This document shows positions 7,342 to 16,174 of a stretch of 64,000 nucleotides of DNA, one piece after another. Source of the DNA: an uncultured Bacteroides sp. (lineage in GTDB: Bacteria; Bacteroidota; Bacteroidia; Bacteroidales; Bacteroidaceae); contig NZ_OY762899.1 in assembly GCF_963666545.1 (NCBI RefSeq), positions 2,170,001-2,234,000 of the forward strand. The letters are read 5' to 3'. The notes below the pieces were generated by a model. The model searched no databases. It worked only from the letters and a program-made list of their open reading frames with translations, and was not told the DNA's origin. A program made the translations under genes and the position numbers. The number at the start of each line of letters is the position of its first letter. The first letter of the stretch is position 1.

Positions 7342-7349
7342 CAAAGATA
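7342..7349 (-). promoter_or_regulatory. -7 box for the AbiC-like gene
   Basis: TATCTTTG on the minus strand fits TAnnTTTG and lies 19 bp upstream of ATG 7323, giving a short leader. It overlaps the TTG of the longer frame, which argues that this longer start is not used. Confidence 0.55.
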
Positions 7350-7582
7350 GATAATTCTTAATAATTGTATTTGTTCCAAGTATATTACTTTTTATAGAAA
7401 ACTCAGAAAGGTATTTTATTAGTCATATACGTGTGTGGAGAACTAAATTTGCGAAGCTTTATAATATTGCCTGCCCTCTCTGACAAATTAAGCAGTTCAT
7501 CTAAACACCCTTTCTCCATACATAATGATTCAAAAAGGGGGAGGGTTATGTTGTGCAAATGTCGTGCAAATCACAGAAATAA
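7350..7582. other. Island edge region without genes; direct repeat at 7553-7571
   Basis: No convincing gene. Near its right end GTGCAAAT occurs twice (7553-7560 and 7564-7571), an 11-bp period, about one helical turn. Because this lies just outside the 3' end of the tRNA gene, it could be an integrase arm site or part of an att region (inference). The integrase gene is not in the window. Confidence 0.35.
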
Positions 7583-7619
7583 AAAAGCTAATCATCTTAT
7601 TTACTGATGATTAGCTTTT
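7583..7619 (-). terminator. Rho-independent terminator of the tRNA-Arg gene
   Basis: A 14-bp perfect inverted repeat (arms 7583-7596 and 7606-7619, 9-base loop) with an A-run on the plus strand, that is a U-run in minus-strand RNA. It ends transcription about 8 bases after the tRNA. Because the arms start and end with A and T runs, it may also stop transcription from the island side. Confidence 0.8.
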
Positions 7620-7626
7620 AAAACAG

Positions 7627-7698
7627 TAGCCTCGAGGGGAATCGAACCCCTATCTAAAGTTTAGGAAACTTCTATTCTATCCGTTGAACTACAAGGCC
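7627..7698 (-). tRNA. tRNA-Arg (anticodon CCT)
   Basis: A full cloverleaf folds on the minus strand: acceptor GGCCTTG with CGAGGCT (G1-U72 and one G-U), D stem GTTC/GAAT, anticodon loop TTCCTAA with CCT, T stem AGGGG/CCCCT with loop TTCGATT, discriminator A. CCA is not encoded. It reads AGG codons. Its 3' end faces the accessory island at 1-7620, so it is the likely integration site of that island. Confidence 0.95.
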
Positions 7699-7713
7699 GT
7701 CATATTTCGGGTG

Positions 7714-7721
7714 CAAAGATA
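7714..7721 (-). promoter_or_regulatory. -7 box for tRNA-Arg
   Basis: TATCTTTG on the minus strand, 15 bp upstream of the first base of the tRNA, matches TAnnTTTG. Confidence 0.5.
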
Positions 7722-8016
7722 AGCCATTTTACTGATTTGACAAGGCAGAGATACAGAATGTTTTGAAGAATAGGTCAACATCCACTATCAATATGCTTCT
7801 TTACCGACCTGCTTTATAGGTAAAAATTGAAAGTTTTGCCAACGCCAATGAATAAGAATGATAGAATATTGAGCCGATTTAACACGAAGTATCAGAATAG
7901 CTTGAAAAGATTTTGCTAAGTCATTTAACTTTCCGAACTTTGCGCAACTTTACAAGGTCGTTTTGAGAAGTTCTATGTCAGTGTGAAGGCTACAGAATAT
8001 AACCCTAAAATAAATA
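7722..8016. other. Intergenic region before korA, no gene seen
   Basis: No coding frame with good composition. A weak -7-like sequence GAACTTTG lies near 7933-7940, about 75 bp upstream of the korA start, and may be its promoter. Confidence 0.3.
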
Positions 8017-9882
8017 ATGAATAAAGTTATGGCAGACGAAATGAAGGTTAAAGACTTGGAGAGGGTAGTTGTTCGCTTCTCCGGCGACTCCGGCGATGGA
8101 ATGCAATTGGCCGGCAACATCTTCTCTAACCTATCAGCCGTATTAGGAAATGACATTTCTACATTTCCTGATTATCCGGCAGAAATTCGTGCCCCGCAAG
8201 GAACACTAAGCGGAGTATCTGGTTTTCAAGTACATATTGGTGCAAAAAAAGTATTCACCTCCGGCGACAAGTGCGATGTGCTAGTTGCTATGAATCCGGC
8301 TGCACTAAAAACAAATATACAATTTACGACTCCACAATCAGTGATTATCATCGATTCGGACTCGTTTACCAAGAAAGATCTTGAAAAGGCTCTCTATACT
8401 ACGAATGATCCTTTTACAGAACTCAATATTCACAACCAAGTGATAGATGCTCCAATTTCATCTATGTGCAAGGATAGTCTTAAAGAAAGCGGACTGGACA
8501 ACAAAGCTGCATTGCGTAGCAAAAACATGTTTGCTCTGGGATTGGTATGCTGGCTGTTTAACCGCCCTTTGGAACATGCCATGCACATGCTCCAAAATAA
8601 ATTTTCAAAGAAACCATCTATTGCAGAAGCAAATATAAAAGTGTTGACCGATGGATATAACTATGGGCACAACACTCATGCAACAGTTTCTACCTATCGT
8701 GTAGAATCCAAAGAGCAAAGAGAAAAAGGCTTTTATACTGATGTGAATGGAAATCTGGCAACATCCTACGGGTTGGTTGCCGCAGCCGAAAAAGCAGGAC
8801 TTCCTCTCTTTCTAGGTTCCTATCCCATTACTCCCGCCACAGACATCTTGCACAATTTGTCTAAATTGAAAGAACTTGGAGTAATTACCGTGCAATGTGA
8901 AGATGAAATATCAGGCTGTTGCAGTGCCATCGGAGCCTCTTTTGCAGGTTGCCTTGCAGCAACTTCTACTTCCGGACCGGGAATTTGCTTGAAAAGTGAA
9001 GCAATCAACCTTGCTGTTATTGCCGAACTACCGCTAGTCATTATCAATGTGCAGCGTGGGGGACCCTCTACCGGTCTGCCAACAAAGAGCGAACAAACCG
9101 ACTTGCTGCAAGCCGTATATGGACGTAATGGTGAAAGCCCGCTGGTTGTTATTGCCGCCACATCGCCTACGAACTGTTTTGATTCTGCTTTCATGGCCGC
9201 CAAAATAGCATTGGAACACATGACTCCGGTTATCCTGCTTACCGATGGATACATAGCCAACGGTTCTGCTGCTTGGAAAATCCCTTCAATGAAAGATTAT
9301 CCCGCCATCAAGCCGCCTTACGTTACTCCCGAAATGCAGGAAGGCTGGAAGCCTTATCAACGTGACCTCGAATCATTGGTTCGCTATTGGGCTATCCCCG
9401 GCAAAGAAGGTTTCCAACACAGATTGGGAGGACTCGAGAAAGATTACGATACAAGTGCGATCTCTACCGATGCGGACAACCATCAAAAGATGACGATCAC
9501 CCGCCAAGAGAAAATAAACTATATTGCCAACTGCATCCCCGAACAAGAAGTCTTGGGTGACAAGGATGCCGAACTCTTGATCGTAGGTTGGGGCGGCACT
9601 TACGGCCACCTGTACTCTGCGCTAGAGGTTATGCAATCTCAAGGGAAAAAAGTAGCTTTGGCACATTTTCAGTATATCAGCCCTCTGCCAAAGAATACGA
9701 CTGAGATCTTGAAGAAATATAAAAAAGTAGTGGTTGCCGAGCAGAACATGGGTCAATTTGCCACTATTCTTCGTTCCAAAGTTCCCGGCTTAAATGTTTA
9801 CCAATTTAATAGGGTAAAAGGACAACCATTCAATGTATTAAGACTTGTAGAAGAATTCACTAAAATTTTGGAGGAAAAGTAA
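8017..9882 (+). CDS. korA: 2-oxoacid:ferredoxin oxidoreductase, fused gamma-alpha subunit
   Basis: 621 residues. The N-terminal 200 residues form the gamma domain (VVVRFSGDSGDGMQLAGNIF, then FPDYPAEIRAPQGTLSGVSG). The alpha (pyrimidine-binding) domain follows from about residue 250 (GSYPITPATDIL, VQCEDEISGCCSAIGASFAG, TSTSGPGICLKSEAI), with a transketolase C-like domain at the end (AVVAEQNMGQF region). With KorB it decarboxylates 2-oxoglutarate or a related 2-oxoacid to the acyl-CoA, reducing ferredoxin; in Bacteroides it serves the reductive branch of the TCA cycle. A second ATG four codons in (8029) is an equally good start. The gene is followed after 1 bp by korB, so the two are co-translated. 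The exact 2-oxoacid cannot be read from sequence alone. Confidence 0.93.
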   Translation: MNKVMADEMKVKDLERVVVRFSGDSGDGMQLAGNIFSNLSAVLGNDISTFPDYPAEIRAPQGTLSGVSGFQVHIGAKKVFTSGDKCDVLVAMNPAALKTNIQFTTPQSVIIIDSDSFTKKDLEKALYTTNDPFTELNIHNQVIDAPISSMCKDSLKESGLDNKAALRSKNMFALGLVCWLFNRPLEHAMHMLQNKFSKKPSIAEANIKVLTDGYNYGHNTHATVSTYRVESKEQREKGFYTDVNGNLATSYGLVAAAEKAGLPLFLGSYPITPATDILHNLSKLKELGVITVQCEDEISGCCSAIGASFAGCLAATSTSGPGICLKSEAINLAVIAELPLVIINVQRGGPSTGLPTKSEQTDLLQAVYGRNGESPLVVIAATSPTNCFDSAFMAAKIALEHMTPVILLTDGYIANGSAAWKIPSMKDYPAIKPPYVTPEMQEGWKPYQRDLESLVRYWAIPGKEGFQHRLGGLEKDYDTSAISTDADNHQKMTITRQEKINYIANCIPEQEVLGDKDAELLIVGWGGTYGHLYSALEVMQSQGKKVALAHFQYISPLPKNTTEILKKYKKVVVAEQNMGQFATILRSKVPGLNVYQFNRVKGQPFNVLRLVEEFTKILEEK

Positions 9883-9883
9883 G

Positions 9884-10897
9884 ATGAGTGAACTAGAATT
9901 TGCAGCGAAAGATTTCAAGAGCGATCAATACGTACGCTGGTGCCCCGGATGTGGTGACCATGCTTTACTTAATTCGCTCCATAAGGCAATGGCTGAACTA
10001 GGTATTGCCCCTCACAACATTGCAGTGATTTCGGGTATCGGTTGTTCTTCACGCCTGCCTTACTACATGAACACTTATGGATTTCATACCATACATGGGC
10101 GTGCCGCTGCCATTGCTACAGGAGTAAAAGTTGCCAACCCCGAACTGAGCGTATGGCAAATATCAGGTGATGGAGATGCTCTGGCCATTGGAGGAAACCA
10201 CTTCATACATGTATTACGTCGTAATGTGAACATCAATATCGTATTGCTCAACAACCAAATATATGGGTTAACCAAAGGGCAATACTCACCCACGTCTCCC
10301 CGTGGTTTTGTGTCCAAGTCATCTCCTTACGGAACAATAGAAGACCCCTTCCGTCCGGTGGAGCTGACATTTGGTGCACGCGGACACTTCTTCGGACGTT
10401 GTGTGGATATTGACGGTGCTCCATCGATAGAAGTGCTTGTTGCCTCGGCCAAACACAAAGGAACTTCTGTGGTAGAAGTATTGCAGAATTGCGTTATCTT
10501 CAACGACGGTTCTCAATCGACCGTAGCGACAAAAGCCGACCGTGCAAAGAATGCAATCTATCTGAAACAAGGTCAACCAATGATTTTTGGTGAAAACAAT
10601 GAATACGGACTGATGCAAGAAGGCTTCGGAATAAAAATCGTGAAGATAGGCGAGAATGGCATTACCGAGAAAGATCTTCTTGTACATGATGCCCACTGCG
10701 AAGACAGTACACTGCAAATGAAGTTGGCATTGATGGAAGGCCCCGACTTTCCAATAGCCCTCGGAGTCATTCGCGATGTAGAAAGTCCCAGTTATGACGA
10801 ATGCGTACATGCACAAATTGAAGAAGTTCGTGCTAAGAAAAAAGATCACTCACTGGAAGACTTATTAATGCAAGGCGAGATTTGGGAAGTTAAATAA
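9884..10897 (+). CDS. korB: 2-oxoacid:ferredoxin oxidoreductase, beta subunit (TPP binding)
   Basis: 337 residues. WCPGCGDHALL near the N terminus and GDGDALAIGGNHF (about 98-110) with LLNNQIYGLTKGQ form the thiamine pyrophosphate and Mg binding motif. The C-terminal part completes the family (SVVEVLQNCVIFNDGS). It carries the TPP cofactor that cleaves the 2-oxoacid while KorA binds the pyrimidine ring and CoA. It lies 1 bp after korA and is followed by a strong terminator, so the pair is a two-gene operon. Length is normal for the family. Confidence 0.93.
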   Translation: MSELEFAAKDFKSDQYVRWCPGCGDHALLNSLHKAMAELGIAPHNIAVISGIGCSSRLPYYMNTYGFHTIHGRAAAIATGVKVANPELSVWQISGDGDALAIGGNHFIHVLRRNVNINIVLLNNQIYGLTKGQYSPTSPRGFVSKSSPYGTIEDPFRPVELTFGARGHFFGRCVDIDGAPSIEVLVASAKHKGTSVVEVLQNCVIFNDGSQSTVATKADRAKNAIYLKQGQPMIFGENNEYGLMQEGFGIKIVKIGENGITEKDLLVHDAHCEDSTLQMKLALMEGPDFPIALGVIRDVESPSYDECVHAQIEEVRAKKKDHSLEDLLMQGEIWEVK

Positions 10898-10926
10898 ACC
10901 TTCCGCCTCTAGTTGCATACAAACAT

Positions 10927-10984
10927 AAAATCTCCTTGTTTAAGCTACTCTTAATTATAAGTTAGCGTTAAACAAGGAGATTTT
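10927..10984 (+). terminator. Terminator after korAB
   Basis: A 17-bp perfect inverted repeat (10927-10943 and 10968-10984) with a T-run following the right arm. The inner sequence can extend the hairpin partly. It lies 29 bp after the korB stop. Confidence 0.85.
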
Positions 10985-11065
10985 CTTTTATCTAAGAAAT
11001 GCAACTCCTTCTAAAAGAAAAAGGTCATTACTTCCTGTGCGTCATAACAATATATGTAATGCCCC

Positions 11066-11103
11066 ATAACATTATAAGTTATCGCAATATCTTATAATGT
11101 TAT
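11066..11103 (-). terminator. Hairpin after upp
   Basis: A 13-bp perfect inverted repeat with arms at 11066-11078 and 11091-11103 lies just past the upp stop at 11110. It has no obvious U-run, so it may act as an mRNA-stabilising hairpin or a weak terminator. Confidence 0.5.
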
Positions 11104-11109
11104 CGCAGC

Positions 11110-11763
11110 TTACTCTTTTTCCCCATAAGCCAAATCGCCCGCATCACCCAAACCGGGTACAATATACGAATGATCATTGATCTCCGGATCAATCGCCGCG
11201 CACCAGATAGTTGTAATGTCCTGAGGAAATACGCTGGCAATATGATTTACAGCCTGTTGACTGGCTATTACCGAAACAACATGTATTTCGGCCGGATGCC
11301 CCTTGGTGAGCATCGCCTGATAACTCAACTCCATCGATCCACCGGTAGCAAGCATCGGATCGGTGATGATTAACGTTTTTCCATCAATGCGAGGAGAAGC
11401 AATATATTCTATATGAATGTCAAATTTAAGCGTATCTTTATATTTGCGATAAGCAGATACAAATGCATTTTCAGCGTCGTCAAAGTAACTGAGGAAACCC
11501 TGATGAAAAGGAAGTCCGGCACGCAGTATTGTACTAAGAACCAGTTTGTTGTCAGCAGTATTAACCGAAGCAATGCCCAATGGTGTTTGCACATCTTTAG
11601 CAGAATAAGCAAATGACTTACTTAGTTCATAAGCCATTATCTCGCCTATTCGCTGAATGTTACGACGAAAACGCAAACGGTCATTTTGCACCTCCACATT
11701 TCTTATCTCCGCCACATACTGGTTTAATATTGAGTTTGTCTCGCTGAAATTAATTATCTTCAT
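11110..11763 (-). CDS. upp: Uracil phosphoribosyltransferase
   Basis: 217 residues, normal for UPRT. It converts uracil and PRPP to UMP in pyrimidine salvage. The PRPP-binding loop is LIITDPMLATGGSM (about 131-144), preceded by TILRAGLPFHQGF and followed by the uracil-binding end (DPEINDHSYIVPGLGDAGD). The gene is transcribed alone, divergent from pckA, with a hairpin just past its stop. Cytoplasmic. Confidence 0.95.
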   Translation of the reverse strand: MKIINFSETNSILNQYVAEIRNVEVQNDRLRFRRNIQRIGEIMAYELSKSFAYSAKDVQTPLGIASVNTADNKLVLSTILRAGLPFHQGFLSYFDDAENAFVSAYRKYKDTLKFDIHIEYIASPRIDGKTLIITDPMLATGGSMELSYQAMLTKGHPAEIHVVSVIASQQAVNHIASVFPQDITTIWCAAIDPEINDHSYIVPGLGDAGDLAYGEKE

Positions 11764-11932
11764 ATCTGTTTCACTTTATTTATTCAGTATTTATACGCTG
11801 CAAAGTAAAGTATATATTTCCAATCTGCAACATTCAAATTACAGATTTTGTTATCTATATATAAAACGAATTCAATTAAAGAAAAATTTCTTTAATATCC
11901 CTTTGGTTTTCAAATAAAGTATTACTTTTGTA

Positions 11933-11940
11933 GTCGGTTT
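11933..11940 (+). promoter_or_regulatory. -7 box for pckA
   Basis: TACTTTTG matches TAnnTTTG, 109 bp upstream of the pckA ATG, leaving a long leader of about 100 bases. No clear -33 element. Confidence 0.45.
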
Positions 11941-12049
11941 ACAAGGAAGAGACTTTAAAAAACCTACTCCTCTTTTTGTACAGCCCCAAAGTTAAAGAAC
12001 TTATAGAATCGAGATAAATACAATACCAATTTAACTAATTCAAAAGAAA

Positions 12050-13657
12050 ATGGCAAATTTAGATTTAAGCAAGTACGGTATTAACGGTGCGGTAGAAGTT
12101 CTGCACAACCCGTCTTACGAAACATTGTTCGCTGAAGAGACCAAAGAAAGTCTTCAAGGCTTTGAAAAAGGACAAGTTACTGAGCTAGGTGCAGTAAATG
12201 TTATGACGGGCGTTTACACTGGTCGTTCTCCTAAAGATAAATTCTTCGTTATGGATGAAACAACCAAAAATACAGTTTGGTGGACATCTGAAGAATACAA
12301 AAACGACAACAAGCCTGTTGATGCTAAATGCTGGAATACAGTTAAAGCATTGGCACAGAAAGAACTTTCTAACAAAAAACTTTTTGTAGTAGATACATTC
12401 TGTGGCGCAAACGAAAGCTCTCGCATTAAAGTACGCTTCATCATGGAAGTGGCTTGGCAAGCACATTTCGTAAAGAACATGTTCATCCGTCCTAGCGAAG
12501 CTGAATTAGCTAACTATGGCGAACCCGATTTCGTAGTACTTAATGCCTCAAAAGCAAAAGTTGAAAACTTCAAAGAACTTGGTTTGAACTCTGAAACAGC
12601 TGTTGTCTTCAACTTGACAGAAAAAATGCAGGTTATCATCAACACTTGGTATGGTGGTGAGATGAAGAAGGGTATGTTCTCTTACATGAACTACCGTTTG
12701 CCATTAGCTGGTATGGCTTCTATGCATTGCTCTGCAAACACTGATCTTAACAACGAAAACACTGCTATCTTCTTTGGTTTGTCAGGAACAGGTAAGACTA
12801 CTTTGTCTACTGATCCAAAACGTCTCTTGATTGGCGATGACGAACATGGATGGGATGAAGAAGGTGTATTCAACTTTGAAGGTGGTTGCTACGCAAAAGT
12901 TATCAACCTAAGCGCTGAAGCTGAACCAGATATCTATGCTGCTATCAGACGTGATGCTCTTCTTGAGAACGTAATTGTTGACGCTAGCGGTAAGATTGAT
13001 TTCAATGACAAGAGTGCGACTGAAAATACTCGTGTTTCTTATCCTATCGATCACATCACCAACATCGTTAAGCCAATTTCTAAAGCTCCGGCTGCAAAGA
13101 AAGTTATCTTCCTTTCTGCTGATGCATTTGGTGTATTGCCTCCGGTATCTATCTTGAACGCTGAACAAACTAAATATTACTTCCTTTCTGGTTTCACCGC
13201 TAAATTGGCTGGAACAGAACGTGGTATCACTGAACCAACTCCTACATTCTCCGCTTGCTTTGGTGCTGCATTCTTATCATTGCACCCAACTAAATATGCT
13301 GAAGAATTAGTGAAGAAAATGGATAAATCAGGTGCTAAAGCATACTTGGTTAATACTGGTTGGAATGGTAGCGGCAAACGTATCTCTATCAAAGATACTC
13401 GTGGTATCATTGATGCCATCCTTGACGGTTCTATCGATAAAGCTCCTACCAAATCAATCCCCTATTTCAGCTTTGTTGTTCCTACAGAACTTCCAGGTGT
13501 TGATACTAAGATCCTTGACCCACGTGACACTTATGCTGATGCAGCTCAATGGGACGAAAAAGCAAAAGATCTTGCAGCTCGTTTCATCAAGAACTTCAGC
13601 AAGTTCACTGGCAACGAAGCTGGAAAAGCTTTGGTTGTTGCCGGTCCTCAACTCTAA
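12050..13657 (+). CDS. pckA: Phosphoenolpyruvate carboxykinase (ATP)
   Basis: 535 residues, full length. It interconverts oxaloacetate + ATP and PEP + CO2 + ADP; in Bacteroides it runs towards oxaloacetate in mixed-acid (succinate/propionate) fermentation. Visible motifs: TGRSPKDKF (Arg59, substrate binding), the kinase-1a P-loop GLSGTGKT (243-250, Lys249), and the metal-binding DDEHGWD just after. Codon use is highly biased with GC-balanced codons, consistent with strong expression. It is a single gene with a terminator 27 bp past the stop, divergent from upp. Confidence 0.97.
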   Translation: MANLDLSKYGINGAVEVLHNPSYETLFAEETKESLQGFEKGQVTELGAVNVMTGVYTGRSPKDKFFVMDETTKNTVWWTSEEYKNDNKPVDAKCWNTVKALAQKELSNKKLFVVDTFCGANESSRIKVRFIMEVAWQAHFVKNMFIRPSEAELANYGEPDFVVLNASKAKVENFKELGLNSETAVVFNLTEKMQVIINTWYGGEMKKGMFSYMNYRLPLAGMASMHCSANTDLNNENTAIFFGLSGTGKTTLSTDPKRLLIGDDEHGWDEEGVFNFEGGCYAKVINLSAEAEPDIYAAIRRDALLENVIVDASGKIDFNDKSATENTRVSYPIDHITNIVKPISKAPAAKKVIFLSADAFGVLPPVSILNAEQTKYYFLSGFTAKLAGTERGITEPTPTFSACFGAAFLSLHPTKYAEELVKKMDKSGAKAYLVNTGWNGSGKRISIKDTRGIIDAILDGSIDKAPTKSIPYFSFVVPTELPGVDTKILDPRDTYADAAQWDEKAKDLAARFIKNFSKFTGNEAGKALVVAGPQL

Positions 13658-13683
13658 TCTAAATATACAAATTAGATTATATA

Positions 13684-13715
13684 AAAAGGCGATTCCCTCA
13701 GGGGAGTCGCCTTTT
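13684..13715 (+). terminator. Terminator after pckA
   Basis: A 14-15 bp stem (AAAAGGCGA...TCGCCTTTT) with a short loop and a T-run, starting 27 bp after the pckA stop. Confidence 0.85.
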
Positions 13716-13737
13716 CTGTTGACGCATATCTATAAAT

Positions 13738-13775
13738 AAAAAAGTTCGATAAGATTTCTCTTACCGAACTTTTTT
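13738..13775. terminator. Bidirectional terminator between pckA and typA
   Basis: Arms 13738-13754 and 13759-13775 pair over 17 positions with one mismatch around a 4-base loop, flanked by A- and T-runs, so it can end transcription from either side. It serves typA, which ends at 13809 on the minus strand, and backs up the pckA terminator. Confidence 0.75.
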
Positions 13776-13808
13776 ATACTAAAATACTCTGTTTAAGCGA
13801 GTATGATA

Positions 13809-15605
13809 TTATCTATTTGAGCGCTTACGTTCATTCTCATCAAGAATAACCTTACGCATACGCATAGCTTTAGGAGTAACCTCTACATATTCATCCTCTT
13901 TAATATATTCCAGAGCCTCTTCCAAAGAGAACTGAACAGGAGGAATAATGCGAGCTTTATCATCAGTACCGGAAGCACGCGTATTAGTCAACTTCTTAGA
14001 TTTAGTTACATTAACCACCAAGTCGCTTTCTTTTGCATGCTCACCAACTACCTGACCGGCATACACATCTTCTTGAGGAAAAATAAAGAAGCGGCCGCGA
14101 TCCTGCAATTTATCAAGAGCGTAAGCAAAAGCATTACCTGCTTCCATCGCAACGATAGAACCATTAGAACGTCTTTCAATCTCACCCTTGTATGGTTGAT
14201 ATTCTTTAAAACGGTGTGCCATGATAGCCTCACCTGCAGAAGCCGTAAGTACATTGGTACGAAGTCCGATGATACCACGTGAAGGCATATTAAATTCGAG
14301 ATTAATACGTTCACCGGTATTTTCCATAAGCACCATTTCACCTTTACGACGAGTAACCATATCAATAATCCTACTTGAGTATTCCTCAGGAACATTGATC
14401 GTTAATTCTTCAATCGGCTCATTTTTCTTACCATCAATGGTTTTATAAAGAACTTGTGGTTGACCAACTTGCAACTCGTATCCCTCACGACGCATCGTTT
14501 CTATCAGTACGGACAAGTGAAGTACACCACGTCCATAAACAAGCCATTTACCATCTTCTTCACTTTTATGCACACGCAAAGCCAAATTCTTATCCAGCTC
14601 TTTCATCAAACGATCGTTAATGTGACGGGAAGTTACATACTTACCATCTCTACCATAGAAAGGAGAATCGTTGATACTGAACAACATGCTCATTGTAGGT
14701 TCATCAATAGCAATAGGCGGCAATGCCTCCGGATTTTCAAAATCACAGATCGTATCACCAATATCGAAACCTTCGATACCAACCAATGCACAAATATCAC
14801 CCGAAGAAACCTCGGTAATCTTGGCTCTTCCAAGACCTTCGAACACGTGAACTTCTTTTATTTTAGACTTCACGAAGCGACCATCTCTTTTTGCTAAAGA
14901 AACATTCATTCCTTCTTTCAGTACTCCGCGATGCACACGGCCCACAGCGATACGTCCGGTATATGAAGAATAATCAAGCGAAGTTATCAGCATTTGTGGT
15001 GTTCCCTCAATGTGTTCAGGAGCAGGAATATTCTCAATGATGCAATCAAGCAAAGGAATAATATTATCAGTAGGTTCTTTCCAATCAACACTCATCCAGC
15101 CATTCTTTGCTGAACCATATATAGTTGCGAAATCAAGTTGCTCTTCAGTAGCATCCAAACTAAACATGAGGTCGAAGACCATTTCATGCACTTCATCGGG
15201 ACGGCAGTTTGGCTTATCTACCTTATTAATAACAACAATAGGCTTCAAACCTATCTGTATCGCTTTCTGTAGCACAAAGCGTGTTTGAGGCATCGGACCT
15301 TCAAAGGCATCAACAAGCAAAATGCAACCATCAGCCATGTTTAACACACGTTCTACCTCTCCACCAAAGTCGCTGTGACCCGGAGTATCGATAATATTAA
15401 TTTTAGTCCCGCCATAATTGATGGAAACATTCTTAGAAAGAATTGTTATCCCTCTTTCGCGCTCCAAATCATTGTTATCCAGAATTAATTCACCACTCGC
15501 CTGATTATCACGGAACAAATGTCCTGCCAAAAGCATTTTATCAACAAGTGTTGTTTTCCCATGATCGACATGGGCAATAATTGCAATGTTTCTAATATTT
15601 TGCAT
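13809..15605 (-). CDS. typA: Ribosome-binding GTPase TypA/BipA
   Basis: 598 residues from ATG 15605 (MQNIRNIAIIAHVDHGKTT); the frame extends 17 codons further up, but family alignments start here. Domain order: GTPase with P-loop HVDHGKTT, switch ERGITI, DTPGHSDFGGEV and NKVDK; domains II (about 205-290) and III; then the TypA-specific C-terminal domain (FNMPSRGIIGLR, MAHRFKEYQPYKG). It binds the 70S ribosome and helps growth under stress and 50S assembly. It is divergent from rpsO with overlapping promoter regions and has a bidirectional terminator. Confidence 0.95.
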   Translation of the reverse strand: MQNIRNIAIIAHVDHGKTTLVDKMLLAGHLFRDNQASGELILDNNDLERERGITILSKNVSINYGGTKINIIDTPGHSDFGGEVERVLNMADGCILLVDAFEGPMPQTRFVLQKAIQIGLKPIVVINKVDKPNCRPDEVHEMVFDLMFSLDATEEQLDFATIYGSAKNGWMSVDWKEPTDNIIPLLDCIIENIPAPEHIEGTPQMLITSLDYSSYTGRIAVGRVHRGVLKEGMNVSLAKRDGRFVKSKIKEVHVFEGLGRAKITEVSSGDICALVGIEGFDIGDTICDFENPEALPPIAIDEPTMSMLFSINDSPFYGRDGKYVTSRHINDRLMKELDKNLALRVHKSEEDGKWLVYGRGVLHLSVLIETMRREGYELQVGQPQVLYKTIDGKKNEPIEELTINVPEEYSSRIIDMVTRRKGEMVLMENTGERINLEFNMPSRGIIGLRTNVLTASAGEAIMAHRFKEYQPYKGEIERRSNGSIVAMEAGNAFAYALDKLQDRGRFFIFPQEDVYAGQVVGEHAKESDLVVNVTKSKKLTNTRASGTDDKARIIPPVQFSLEEALEYIKEDEYVEVTPKAMRMRKVILDENERKRSNR

Positions 15606-15626
15606 ATAATACCTATTATTTGGCTG

Positions 15627-15634
15627 CAAAGGTA
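15627..15634 (-). promoter_or_regulatory. -7 box for typA
   Basis: TACCTTTG on the minus strand, 21 bp upstream of the typA ATG. No clear -33 TTG. It supports the start at 15605. Confidence 0.5.
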
Positions 15635-15655
15635 CGAAAATTGGATTATAAATCA

Positions 15656-15685
15656 TTGTGAAGCCAAAAATAATATCTATCTTTG
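15656..15685 (+). promoter_or_regulatory. Promoter for rpsO
   Basis: TTG at 15656-15658 and TATCTTTG at 15678-15685 with 19-bp spacing, 41 bp upstream of the rpsO ATG. Confidence 0.6.
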
Positions 15686-15726
15686 CCGCTCAAAGAATTT
15701 TTATATATCTAATCAAACTAAGAATT

Positions 15727-15996
15727 ATGTATTTAGATCCAGCTAAAAAAGCAGAAATCTTTGGAAAGTACGGAAAGTCTAACTCTGATACTGGCTCAAC
15801 TGAGGCCCAGATAGCTTTGTTTTCATACCGTATTTCTCACCTGACTGAGCACATGAAGCTCAACAGAAAAGATTATAGTACAGAAAGAGCTTTAACAATG
15901 TTGGTAGCAAAGCGTCGCAGATTGCTAAACTACCTGATGGACAAAGATATCACAAGATATCGTGCTATCATCAAAACTCTTGGTCTTAGAAAGTAA
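15727..15996 (+). CDS. rpsO: 30S ribosomal protein S15
   Basis: 89 residues from ATG 15727 (MYLDPAKKAEIF), the usual S15 length; the open frame extends upstream over the promoter and is not used. The conserved core is present: DTGSTEAQIALFSYRI, LTEHMKLNRKDY and VAKRRRLLNYL. S15 binds 16S rRNA helices 20-22 early in assembly of the 30S platform. It is a single gene with a terminator, divergent from typA. Confidence 0.97.
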   Translation: MYLDPAKKAEIFGKYGKSNSDTGSTEAQIALFSYRISHLTEHMKLNRKDYSTERALTMLVAKRRRLLNYLMDKDITRYRAIIKTLGLRK

Positions 15997-16021
15997 GCAA
16001 TTACCTCTAGACAAAAAGCAA

Positions 16022-16056
16022 AAAAAACCATCCTCAATTTTAAGGGTGGTTTTTTT
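16022..16056 (+). terminator. Terminator after rpsO
   Basis: An AAAACCATCCT arm pairs with AGGGTGGTTTT (one G-U) and is followed by a T-run. It lies about 25 bp after the rpsO stop. Confidence 0.8.
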
Positions 16057-16164
16057 TGCTCCAAAGTTACACCTTCACGGTTTACTGACACCAACATTAA
16101 AGAGAAAGCCTCATCTTCCTTACATCCTCAAACCAAGTTCTGCTGCTACCTTATTTCCCCTTTT

Positions 16165-16174
16165 GAAGATAGCT
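16165..16174. repeat. Target site duplication of the ISAs1-type element (left copy)
   Basis: GAAGATAGCT; an identical copy is at 17493-17502. Ten bases is within the range known for the ISAs1 family. Confidence 0.9.

Noticed and set aside
15606-15656. Upstream extension of typA
   Set aside because: It would include the -7 box; the TypA family begins at the ATG at 15605.
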